From contig DATJZV010000135.1 in assembly GCA_035498715.1 (NCBI GenBank), positions 1 to 62,300 on the forward strand: DNA of 62,300 nucleotides, given 5' to 3'. Shown here in pieces: positions 52,846 to 60,939 of the stretch. Numbering within the stretch: the stretch's first letter is position 1; every line of letters begins with the position of its first letter. Origin of the DNA: DASPSR01 sp035498715. GTDB taxonomy: Bacteria; Nitrospirota; UBA9217. Both the position numbers and the translations under genes were made by a program. A model generated the notes under the pieces. The model was not told the DNA's origin. It was given only the letters and a program-made list of their open reading frames with translations, and did no database searches.

Positions 52846-53943
52846 CTAAAGCTCCTCAATCCTCTTCAAGGTCGTTCCCGGATAGTAGTGCGAAAGAATA
52901 GATTTAAAATCAGCACCATGACTCGCCATTTCCTTTGCGCCCCACTGACACAGACCTACGCCGTGTCCCAGGCCCCTTCCGGAGAAAACAATTTCATTCC
53001 CCACCAGTGCTGGCTCAAAAAAAACGCTTGGAAGAAAGGAATACCCTACCGCTGCCCGTAGTGTTTCGGCAGGAATGAACGTGGTTCCGCCCGCGTGCCG
53101 TATCGTGACTTGTCGCACCCTGCCCGCCGGAGTGATGCTGTCCATTTCTATTCCCGTAATCCCGTTTAATTTGTACCCCTGCCGGACGAGCAGACTCGCA
53201 AGCTTGGCAGTGGATATCCTCTTTTCCCAGAGCCCATACCGCGAAATTTCCTGGCATTCACAGTCAACGCCCTTGAGGTACGGCGCATCTATGCCCCAGA
53301 GTTCCGTGGCATTCTCCGTATGCCCGCCGCAGCTCGCATGATAAAATGCCGGGATGACCTCTCCGCCATACGTGATGACGATCCCCCTCGTTTCCCTCAC
53401 TGCTCTCATGGCGTTCTCGCGTTCACCGTTTTTGCCGGAATAAACCTGACCGTCAACCGTGGCAAGGATGTGATAGAGTCTTTTCCCTGAGGTCCTTTTC
53501 TGGTACAGAGCATAGGTCCTTGAAGCCACAGCCTGGGCTTTCAACACTTCAAATTCCCAGTCATAAGGGACTTCTGAGGCTATCACCCCAAGGAGATATT
53601 CTTCTACATCCAGTTCGTTGATAACAAGGAGAAGCCCGTTCTTTTTTTTCCTGAGCTCCACCCGGCCCCGATAGTCCTTGCCGTTGACTCGGATAAATTC
53701 TCCCGCCGCTCTGATGCGTACGGCCTTCCCGTTCACAGAAGCAGACCCGAAAATAATTTTCTGTTCCCGACGTCCCGGGGGAACGCCCTCCCCGATAAAG
53801 CCGGTCGAGGATTTGAGCGTCACGGTCCTCTGGTTATCCGCTATGGCAACTCGGATGTTTTCAGAGGCGAATGCGGCGAGGGGGAGAATGGAAAAAATAA
53901 TGAATGATATCTTTAGCCCGATTGTTCTGAAAGACTTGCCCAT
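52846..53943 (-). CDS. SpoIID/LytB-domain protein
   Basis: SpoIID-type proteins are lytic transglycosylases acting on denuded peptidoglycan during spore engulfment in Firmicutes; homologues in non-sporulating diderms are probably cell-wall remodelling enzymes. This 365-residue protein has a signal peptide (hydrophobic 8-25) and the domain motifs EEYLLGVIASEVPYDWEFEVLKAQAVASRTYAL (in pieces), TVDGQVYSG, AFYHASCGGHTENATELWG and FSGRGLGHGVGLCQWGA. The acidic catalytic residue is expected in the ASEVP motif. It is 29 bp after queH. Confidence 0.92.
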   Translation of the reverse strand: MGKSFRTIGLKISFIIFSILPLAAFASENIRVAIADNQRTVTLKSSTGFIGEGVPPGRREQKIIFGSASVNGKAVRIRAAGEFIRVNGKDYRGRVELRKKKNGLLLVINELDVEEYLLGVIASEVPYDWEFEVLKAQAVASRTYALYQKRTSGKRLYHILATVDGQVYSGKNGERENAMRAVRETRGIVITYGGEVIPAFYHASCGGHTENATELWGIDAPYLKGVDCECQEISRYGLWEKRISTAKLASLLVRQGYKLNGITGIEMDSITPAGRVRQVTIRHAGGTTFIPAETLRAAVGYSFLPSVFFEPALVGNEIVFSGRGLGHGVGLCQWGAKEMASHGADFKSILSHYYPGTTLKRIEEL

Positions 53944-53972
53944 AATGACTAAGGATTTGAAACGACCCTATA

Positions 53973-54539
53973 TTACCTCGACGTGTCTTTTGATTTCGTG
54001 CCTTGGCCTCCGGCTTTCCAATAGCGATCCCGCTCGCTGTAGATGCAACCGCAGTACTGCTGGCGGTAAAGCCCCATGGCCTTTGACTCTACGATTCCTT
54101 CGCGCCAGCCCCGCCGAAAGTCCTCATAGTAGAACTCGATGCCGTGCTCAGATGCCATTTCCGTCGCAATCCCCCTGATGAGATCATGCTTCTGATATTT
54201 ACTGTACAGGAGAGAGGTTGTATAGGCAGTGAGCCCGAATGCCCGTGCTGCCGCACCTGCGGCGTCCAGCCGCATCCGGTAACACTGCTCGCATCGCGAT
54301 GCCCCTTTTCCGGCGACACGCAGAAGGAATTCGTCCAAATCATAGCTATCTCGGTAGCGGACCTCGAGCCCCGCACGGAGCGAAAAATCCTTTACTGTAT
54401 CAAGCCGTTTTTTGTATTCCGTGTAGGGATGGATATTCGGGTTGTAAAAATAGCCCATCGGATCCATACCATCTTCTTTCATTCGGTAATAGGGATAGAG
54501 CGCGCACGGCGCACAGCATATATGGAAGAGGATCTTCAT
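53973..54539 (-). CDS. queH: epoxyqueuosine reductase QueH
   Basis: QueH converts epoxyqueuosine to queuosine in tRNA, the last step of the pathway, and is unrelated to QueG. The 188-residue protein has the cysteine pairs HICCAPCALYP and CEQCY, plus YCGCIYS, fitting the Fe-S and Fe binding of DUF208/QueH. Other queuosine genes are not in the window. A 424-bp gap separates it from ruvB. Confidence 0.93.
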   Translation of the reverse strand: MKILFHICCAPCALYPYYRMKEDGMDPMGYFYNPNIHPYTEYKKRLDTVKDFSLRAGLEVRYRDSYDLDEFLLRVAGKGASRCEQCYRMRLDAAGAAARAFGLTAYTTSLLYSKYQKHDLIRGIATEMASEHGIEFYYEDFRRGWREGIVESKAMGLYRQQYCGCIYSERDRYWKAGGQGTKSKDTSR

Positions 54540-54963
54540 GACAAAAGGGAATAAAGCCGGTTTTCAGTGCCCTGCCATTCCCTCTCCTCGAGAAAAGCGT
54601 TTGCCGTGATTATGCGGAATATTATCGTGCATCGCCCGAGAGGACGACACGGTCTTGTCCTCCTGTCCGGCCTTGAATTGTTTCTTGAAAAGTTTGTGAC
54701 AATTACCGGGATGATATGCGCCCCCAATTCTTCGAATATATCTTTACCGATGCATCGTGCTCTGGAGACGGGAGACTGTGCCGCACCGTTTCCTTCTGTT
54801 ATGAAGCATCCACCAGCAAAACCGGCATCATCGCAGCAAGTATTCTTAAAAAAACGAGTTCAACGCTTCGGGCATCTGCTTGCAAGCTCGAGAATCGAGA
54901 GGAAGCATCATCGTGTTCGATTTCCGTTCTCCTCCCCTTATGGACCAACCGGGAGTCTGCCGC
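54540..54963. other. 424-bp region without a supported gene
   Basis: The stretch between the ruvB stop and queH start has only short frames in each direction with no motif I recognise. queA, the usual neighbour of ruvB in many bacteria, is not here. Confidence 0.4.
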
Positions 54964-55983
54964 CTACAATAGCCGCTCCTGCATCGATGGTGGTTTCTTT
55001 CTCCCGAAATACTCATAGGAGAGCCGCGTCGCCTGCCTTCCGCGGGGAGTGCGATCAAGGAACCCCTCCTGAATCAAGTACGGTTCGTACACGTCTTCAA
55101 TAGTGTCTTTCTCTTCGCTCAGCGCCGCAGCCAGCGTCTCAAGCCCTACCGGTCCTCCTTCGAACTTGTCGATGATCAGGAGGAGCAGCCTGCGGTCCAT
55201 CTCGTCGAATCCCTGTTTGTCCACCTCAAGCCGCTTCATTGCGGAAACAACGAGCTCCAAGGTGATCATCCCGTCGCCCTGGACCTGCGCAAAGTCCCTT
55301 ACCCTACGGAGCAGGCGGTTAGCAATCCTCGGCGTGCCCCGGGATCTGCGTGATATCTCTTCGGCAGCGTTTGGTTCGATCTTTGTCTCTAGCAGGCCGG
55401 CTGAGCGCTGGACTATGGTGCGCAGTTCCTCGGTTGAATAGAAATTCAGCCGGTCTATCACGCCGAACCTGTCCCTGAGCGGTGAGGTGAGCAGGCCCGT
55501 TCTCGTGGTCGCCCCCACGAGCGTAAAGCGCGGCAGCTCGAGCTTGATGGACCGTGCACCCGGCCCCTGGCCTATGATGATATCAAGCTGGAAATCCTCC
55601 ATGGCCGGATAGAGGATTTCCTCCACAACCCGACTCAGCCGGTGAATCTCGTCTATGAACAGAACATCGTGCTCCTGGAGATTGGTGAGTATGGCGGCAA
55701 GGTCTCCGGCACGCTCAAGTACAGGTCCGGACGTACCCTTGATGCCTACCCCGAGCTCATGGGCAATGATATGGGCGAGCGTGGTCTTGCCGAGACCCGG
55801 CGGGCCACAGAACAGAACGTGGTCAAGCGCCTCGCCCCTCCCCTTGGCTGCATCTATGAAGACACGCAGATTCTCCTTGATCCTGTCCTGCCCGACGAAA
55901 TCCTCGAAACGGACCGGTCTCAGGCTCCTGTCGAGTTGCACGTCATCATCATTCTGTTCAGGCTTTATGATTCTCTCCGGCAT
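54964..55983 (-). CDS. ruvB: Holliday junction helicase RuvB
   Basis: RuvB is the AAA+ motor that moves Holliday junctions with RuvA. The 339-residue protein has LRPVRFEDFVGQDRIKENL, Walker A GPPGLGKTTLAHI, FIDEIHRLSRVVEEILYPAMEDF (in pieces), the VGATTRTGLL sensor and the C-terminal winged helix RTPRGRQAT. ruvA lies 36 bp upstream. Confidence 0.97.
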   Translation of the reverse strand: MPERIIKPEQNDDDVQLDRSLRPVRFEDFVGQDRIKENLRVFIDAAKGRGEALDHVLFCGPPGLGKTTLAHIIAHELGVGIKGTSGPVLERAGDLAAILTNLQEHDVLFIDEIHRLSRVVEEILYPAMEDFQLDIIIGQGPGARSIKLELPRFTLVGATTRTGLLTSPLRDRFGVIDRLNFYSTEELRTIVQRSAGLLETKIEPNAAEEISRRSRGTPRIANRLLRRVRDFAQVQGDGMITLELVVSAMKRLEVDKQGFDEMDRRLLLLIIDKFEGGPVGLETLAAALSEEKDTIEDVYEPYLIQEGFLDRTPRGRQATRLSYEYFGRKKPPSMQERLL

Positions 55984-56019
55984 GAGCGTTTGCCGCCCCC
56001 CTTGGTTCTCTGCGTCACG

Positions 56020-56622
56020 CTATCTCCTCATCAAAACGGACAGCGCTTCTCTTATCAGTTCTTCAACTGTCAGGCCGGGACGGCTATTCCTGACTTTTCT
56101 GACTGCTTCTTCCGCTTGCGGCTTCTTATACCCGAGGTTTACGAGGGCCGCTATCACATCTTCGCAATCATCGGACAGGACTGCAGACGCAGACGACGGC
56201 GCTGCTGTCATGGGCATCATCAATGCCACCTTATCTTTTAGCTCAAGGACCATCCTCGCAGCGGTTTTTTTGCCGATGCCGGGTATGGCATACAGTTTGG
56301 AATCATCTGCGGCCAGTATGGCACTCGAAAGGTCCGACACCGGCAGACTGGACAGAATAGCAAGGGCAAGCTTCGGGCCGATGCCGGAGACCCCCATGAG
56401 AAGGAGGAACATATCTTTCTCTTCCTGGGTAAGAAAGCCGAAGAGCGAAAGCGAATCCTCGCGCATGTGGGTATGGATATGGAGGCTGACTTCTTCACCG
56501 TTATCAGGAATGTGGTAATACGTTGAGAGCGGAACCTGCACCTGATAACCGACGCCAGCGACATCAATGACAAGATAATCAGTCGCCTTGCGTCTGAGCC
56601 TGCCCGTGATTGAAGCGATCAT
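56020..56622 (-). CDS. ruvA: Holliday junction DNA-binding protein RuvA
   Basis: RuvA binds four-way junctions as a tetramer. The 200-residue protein has the OB domain (MIASITGRLRRKATDYLVID), the helix-hairpin-helix blocks GVSGIGPKLALAIL and AIPGIGKKTAARMVLELKDK (catalytic acidic pin region between), and a C-terminal RuvB-binding domain (ALVNLGYKKPQAEEAV). Its ATG overlaps the ruvC stop by 4 bp. Confidence 0.97.
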   Translation of the reverse strand: MIASITGRLRRKATDYLVIDVAGVGYQVQVPLSTYYHIPDNGEEVSLHIHTHMREDSLSLFGFLTQEEKDMFLLLMGVSGIGPKLALAILSSLPVSDLSSAILAADDSKLYAIPGIGKKTAARMVLELKDKVALMMPMTAAPSSASAVLSDDCEDVIAALVNLGYKKPQAEEAVRKVRNSRPGLTVEELIREALSVLMRR

Positions 56623-57173
56623 CGCATCCTGCCCGTGCCCCTGAGGGTGTTCATTCCCCGGCCTGTTTGACGGAGGGACGACGGGGGCTTGAGTATTTCT
56701 CTCAGCCTCGAAGAGTGGATATGGCAGATCGCTGCCGCCAATGCGTCTGCCGCATCGGCCGGGTGTGGCACCTTGGGCAAGTCGAGCAGTGCCTTGACCA
56801 TCATCTGTATCTGCTTTTTCTCGGCCTTTCCATTCCCGACCACAGCCTGTTTCACTTCCAGGGGAGCATACTCGAACACAGGCAGCCCTGCGTTCATGGC
56901 AGCTAGGATTGCGACCCCCCTCGCATGTCCAAGTTTGAGAGCTGATTTGATATTCTTTGAAACGAACAAATCCTCGACAACAACCACATGCGGCTTGTAC
57001 TTATCGATGATTTTTTCAAGCTCTTCATATATCTTTTTGAGCCGCTTGGGGAACGGCTGCTTGGCGGACGGACTGATACCGCCCGACACCACATGGAACA
57101 ATTTATGGTCCTCTTCCGCCACGATGCCGAAGCCGCTTGTGAGCGTCCCCGGATCAACCCCCAGCACCCTCAT
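56619..57173 (-). CDS. ruvC: Holliday junction resolvase RuvC
   Basis: RuvC cuts Holliday junctions. The 184-residue protein has MRVLGVDPGTLTSGFG, VVVEDLFVSKN and HPADAADALAAAICH, supplying the four acidic catalytic residues. It overlaps ruvA, completing a ruvC-ruvA-ruvB operon with yebC 123 bp upstream. Confidence 0.97.
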   Translation of the reverse strand: MRVLGVDPGTLTSGFGIVAEEDHKLFHVVSGGISPSAKQPFPKRLKKIYEELEKIIDKYKPHVVVVEDLFVSKNIKSALKLGHARGVAILAAMNAGLPVFEYAPLEVKQAVVGNGKAEKKQIQMMVKALLDLPKVPHPADAADALAAAICHIHSSRLREILKPPSSLRQTGRGMNTLRGTGRMR

Positions 57174-57296
57174 ACACCCTCCCCCGCCTTAATACCGAAG
57201 ATCATTAAAAGATGCAAATGCGAAATTGGAGATTTGAAATTCGCACAACCTATCACTTTGCACCTTGTTCACTATCAACTTTCAGCCTACCGTCGC

Positions 57297-58040
57297 CTAC
57301 ACCGCACTCATAATTTCTTCAGGGATATCGAAGTTCGCATACACATTCTGAACATCATCGTTGTCCTCAAGTGAATCGACAAGTCGCAGCATCTGCTGAG
57401 CTTCCTTGCCGTCGAGCTTAACATAGGTCTGGGGCACCATGGTGACTTCGGAGACCTCCAGGGCAACACCGGCATCCTCGAGAGCCTTCTTTACTTTCTC
57501 AAAATCGTTCGGAGGCGTCGTGATCACGAAGTTATCGTCCTCCGTCTGCATGTCCTCGGCCCCTGCATCCAGCGCCAGCGTCATGAGCTTATCCTCATCA
57601 ATCTTTGCGCTTTTGACCACGATATACCCCTTCTTGTGGAACATCCACGAAACGCAGCCCGCTTCACCCATGTTGCCACCGGCCTTGCTAAAAATATTAC
57701 GAATCTCGGAAACGGTCCTGTTCCGGTTGTCGGTCATGACTTCCGCCAGGACCGCTACGCCGCCCGGGCCGTATCCTTCGTACGTTACCTCCTCGTACGA
57801 GACGCCAGGAAGTTCACCTGTTCCCTTCTGGATTGCGCGCTTGATATTGTCAGCAGGCATGCTGACCGCCTTCGCCTTGGCGACCGCCGTTCTGAGCCGG
57901 GGATTCCCGTTGGGATCGCCACCACCGAGCTTGGCCGCGACCGTTATCTCTTTGGTAATCTTCGTAAAGATCTTGCCGCGCTTTGCATCAGTAGCTGCTT
58001 TCTTGTGTTTCGTTGTTGCCCATTTCGAATGACCTGACAT
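57297..58040 (-). CDS. yebC: YebC/PmpR-family protein
   Basis: YebC proteins were described as transcriptional regulators and, more recently, as factors helping ribosomes through proline stretches. The 247-residue protein begins MSGHSKWATTKHKKAATDAKRGK (in the family usually WxxIxHKK) and has LRTAVAKAKAVSMPADNIKRAI and EGYGPGGVAVLAEVMTDNRNRT (in pieces). AGGAGG precedes the ATG. It sits upstream of ruvC, a frequent arrangement. Confidence 0.95.
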   Translation of the reverse strand: MSGHSKWATTKHKKAATDAKRGKIFTKITKEITVAAKLGGGDPNGNPRLRTAVAKAKAVSMPADNIKRAIQKGTGELPGVSYEEVTYEGYGPGGVAVLAEVMTDNRNRTVSEIRNIFSKAGGNMGEAGCVSWMFHKKGYIVVKSAKIDEDKLMTLALDAGAEDMQTEDDNFVITTPPNDFEKVKKALEDAGVALEVSEVTMVPQTYVKLDGKEAQQMLRLVDSLEDNDDVQNVYANFDIPEEIMSAV

Positions 58041-58147
58041 CGAGCCTCCTAATATTAAACCTCAAATCCTCAATCCCAAATAAATCCAATTTTCAACCGC
58101 GACTTACTGAAATTTCCTTATCTTGGTGTTCGGAGCTTGTCGCTCAG

Positions 58148-59176
58148 CTACCGTTCTGCACTCTGCAGTTCATGTTCCAAATCTTCCCTCAGCTTCGTGA
58201 ATATCATTCTTCCCGCAGCAGTCTGAAGCACACTTGTGACTGCCACTTCCACGTTCTTATTGATAAACCTGCGACCGTTTTCCACCACGATCATCGTTCC
58301 GTCATCGAGATAGGCCACGCCCTGACCGGGCTCCTTGCCTTCCTTCAGAACGAAGACCCGCATACTCTCACCTGGCAATGCCACAGGCTTGACAGCATTT
58401 GATAAATCGTTGATATTGAGCACCTTGACACCCTGGAGCTCCGCAACCTTATTGAGGTTGAAATCGTTCGTAATCACCTTGGCGCCGAGCTTCTTCGCCA
58501 ATGCGATCAGCTTGCTGTCCACATCGCGGATCTTGGGGAAATCTTCCTCGGTGATACGGACCTCCATGTGGCTCATCTTCTGGATCCGGTGCAGAATATC
58601 GAGGCCGCGCCTCCCCCGCGCCCGCTTCAGGGAATCGGATGAATCAGCAATGTGCTGAAGCTCATGAAGAATAAACTGCGGGATAAGTATCGTCCCGTCC
58701 AGAAACTCCGTCTCACAGACATCGGCGATCCTGCCATCGATGATCACGCTCGTATCCATGATCTTGATGTTCTCCTCCCCGCTTCCTTTGAAGAGCTTCT
58801 TGATATTCGCGGGGTTGAACTTTTCACCCTCCCTGATTCCGATAGTAATGCCGATGTATCCGAAGAAGCCATTCATCAGGAGGAGGATAAAGTTCACGAT
58901 ACTCCGCTCGAGCGGTACGAGTTTGAGCGGTGCCGCAATAATGTTTGCTGACATCAAACCGAGGATAAATCCGAGGATGCCACCGACGATGACTTTTAAT
59001 GAGACCCTTCTGAACAGGAATTCGGTAAGAATGATAAACACTGCCACGCCAAATCCGATCGCCATGCCTTCCGTCTTGCTGACCTGGTCATAGAGTTGCG
59101 TAGACACATAGTACCCGAGCAGGGTGCCTAAAAAAACAAACAATATACGAATGAGGATGAGTCCCATCCATTTCAC
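58148..59176 (-). CDS. YacL-like membrane PIN-TRAM protein
   Basis: This 342-residue protein has about four N-terminal membrane helices (about 4-110), a PIN nuclease domain (about 140-260, with IMDTSVIIDGRIADV, FILHELQHIADSSDSLKRARGRRGLDIL and TNDFNLNKVAEL) and a C-terminal TRAM RNA-binding domain. The aspartate and glutamate residues of the PIN active site are present. B. subtilis YacL is the model; its substrate is unknown. AAAGGAGG lies 5 nt before the ATG. Confidence 0.93.
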   Translation of the reverse strand: MKWMGLILIRILFVFLGTLLGYYVSTQLYDQVSKTEGMAIGFGVAVFIILTEFLFRRVSLKVIVGGILGFILGLMSANIIAAPLKLVPLERSIVNFILLLMNGFFGYIGITIGIREGEKFNPANIKKLFKGSGEENIKIMDTSVIIDGRIADVCETEFLDGTILIPQFILHELQHIADSSDSLKRARGRRGLDILHRIQKMSHMEVRITEEDFPKIRDVDSKLIALAKKLGAKVITNDFNLNKVAELQGVKVLNINDLSNAVKPVALPGESMRVFVLKEGKEPGQGVAYLDDGTMIVVENGRRFINKNVEVAVTSVLQTAAGRMIFTKLREDLEHELQSAER

Positions 59177-59279
59177 CTCCTTTGAGTGATATGAAAGAAA
59201 AAAAGAATATGATACTTAATATTAGTATGGATATACCGCATGGATACCGGGGGAACAACGCACTCCGGAGAAAGGCAGG

Positions 59280-60779
59280 CTATTCCGGCCTGACCGAAAC
59301 AAACAGGTCTTCACCCTTCCTGCGTATGAGAAGCAGCACTCTCTCTTTTGACCGTATCTTTGACGCTGCCTTCTTATAATCCTCTATCGTAGCAATGTTC
59401 TTCTGGTTTATCTGGAGGACGATATCCCCGGGTCTGATACCGGCCTCAAACAATTTGCTATCGGTGTCAACCTTAACGACCACGACGCCATTTTCATTCT
59501 CATCAATGCCGAGGCGCGCGGCGAGATCGGGCGTAAGCTCGCGTACGACAAGCCCGGTGAGCGCGCTGCTTTCTTCCTGGTTTTCTTCAGGCTCCTCGGT
59601 GTTTCGTGAAGGCGCTTCGGCCATTTTCTTTGGCAGTTCGGCGACGACCACGTCGACCTCTACTTCTTTCTTCTGACGGAGCAGTTTGACATGGACCCTT
59701 GTCCCGATGGGCGTCTGTGATACCATGTTCCTGAGGTGTCCCGTATCCTCGACAACCTTGCCGTTGTACTGCAGGATCACGTCCCCTTGTTTGATGGCGG
59801 CTTTTTCCGCAGGGCTTCCTTTTATAACGCCACTTACGAGCGCACCCTTCAGGTCCTTCACCCCGAATTCTTCCGCCAGGTCCGAAGTGACATCCTGGAT
59901 GCTAACGCCGAGCCAGCCCCGCACTACCTTCTTGTACTTCACCAGGCTGTCCATAACTTGTTTGGCCATGGTGCTCGGCACGGCGAACCCGATACCCTGA
60001 TACCCGCCGGTTCTCGAGAGAATGGCGGTGTTGATCCCGATGAGTTCACCACGGGCATTGATGAGCGCCCCGCCTGAGTTGCCCGGGTTGATAGCCGCAT
60101 CAGTCTGGATAAAGTCCTCATAGTCCGCAATTCCGACGTTCGCCCGTCCAACGGCGCTGATCATGCCCATGGTCACAGTCTGGTTCAGCCCGAAGGGATT
60201 TCCGATCGCGAATACGATCTCGCCCACTTTCAGCTTGTTTGAATCGCCCCAAGGGAGCGCCGTCAGCCCTTTACCGTCAATCTTGATGACGGCGATATCG
60301 GTCTTCGGGTCCGCTCCAATTAGCTTGGCATTATAGTCCTTCTTGTTCGAGAGCAAGACCTTTATTTCCTGAGCTTTTTCTATCACATGGTTGTTCGTGA
60401 CGATGTACCCGTCCTCAGAAACGATAACGCCCGATCCAAGGCTCTGCTCCTTATGTTCCTTTGGGACATTGGGATGCGGGAACTGATCTCCGAAAAATCT
60501 CCGGAAGAACGGATCATCAAACAGGTCGAAGGGGGCCTCGTCTCGCGATTTGATGACCCTCATCGTGGAAATATTTACCACCGATGGCGTAGCAACTGCG
60601 GCGACCTCGGACTGTGCATCGCTCAACTGAGTCAGGATATCAATGGACTTGGATGATATCTGGCTCTTGGCGGGGAGTGGCGAGATAATGCCGAGGTGAG
60701 ACGACAGGACAAGGCCGACAAAGATGCCGAGAACAAGAATTAACCCGGCAGAGAGATAGAATCTCTTTTTATTAGTCAT
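59280..60779 (-). CDS. degP: DegP/HtrA-type periplasmic serine protease
   Basis: This protease/chaperone handles misfolded envelope proteins. The 499-residue protein has an N-terminal hydrophobic segment (8-25), the catalytic triad histidine in TNNHVIEKA, aspartate in KTDIAVIKI and serine in NPGNSGGALIN, and two PDZ domains (about 290-375 with GWLGVSIQDV, and about 405-495 with GIRPGDIVLQIN). It is the Do type. It diverges from bioA; AGGAGG lies rather far (13 nt) before the ATG. Confidence 0.96.
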   Translation of the reverse strand: MTNKKRFYLSAGLILVLGIFVGLVLSSHLGIISPLPAKSQISSKSIDILTQLSDAQSEVAAVATPSVVNISTMRVIKSRDEAPFDLFDDPFFRRFFGDQFPHPNVPKEHKEQSLGSGVIVSEDGYIVTNNHVIEKAQEIKVLLSNKKDYNAKLIGADPKTDIAVIKIDGKGLTALPWGDSNKLKVGEIVFAIGNPFGLNQTVTMGMISAVGRANVGIADYEDFIQTDAAINPGNSGGALINARGELIGINTAILSRTGGYQGIGFAVPSTMAKQVMDSLVKYKKVVRGWLGVSIQDVTSDLAEEFGVKDLKGALVSGVIKGSPAEKAAIKQGDVILQYNGKVVEDTGHLRNMVSQTPIGTRVHVKLLRQKKEVEVDVVVAELPKKMAEAPSRNTEEPEENQEESSALTGLVVRELTPDLAARLGIDENENGVVVVKVDTDSKLFEAGIRPGDIVLQINQKNIATIEDYKKAASKIRSKERVLLLIRRKGEDLFVSVRPE

Positions 60780-60830
60780 GATTTAAAAAAATCCTCCTGG
60801 TGGATCGTGCCGTCAAAGAGAACAAATTGT

Positions 60831-60860
60831 ATTGTACCAGAAAGAAGCGAAGCTTTTCAA
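60831..60860 (-). promoter_or_regulatory. putative degP promoter
   Basis: TTGAAA (60855-60860) and TACAAT (60831-60836) on the minus strand are 18 bp apart. The -35 box abuts the left arm of the inverted repeat at 60861. Confidence 0.5.
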
Positions 60861-60887
60861 GCCCTTTTTGTCATTGACAAAAAGGGC
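60861..60887. promoter_or_regulatory. 27-bp perfect inverted repeat between degP and bioA, probable operator
   Basis: Two 13-bp arms, GCCCTTTTTGTCA and TGACAAAAAGGGC, are exact reverse complements around a single central base. The repeat touches the degP -35 box and overlaps the bioA -35 box. It has no poly-T tail on either side, so it is more like an operator than a terminator. Confidence 0.7.
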
Positions 60888-60901
60888 GGATAAAATATAA
60901 T
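60874..60901 (+). promoter_or_regulatory. consensus sigma-70 promoter of bioA
   Basis: TTGACA (60874-60879) and TATAAT (60896-60901) both match consensus exactly, with 16-bp spacing. The -35 box is inside the inverted repeat. Confidence 0.75.
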
Positions 60902-60939
60902 ACAATCATCACGGGGAGCAAGAAACGGAGAAAGAGTCC

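Noticed and set aside
54567..55103. 178-codon plus-strand frame running into ruvB
   Set aside because: The 3' third is antisense to RuvB and the rest has no recognisable features.
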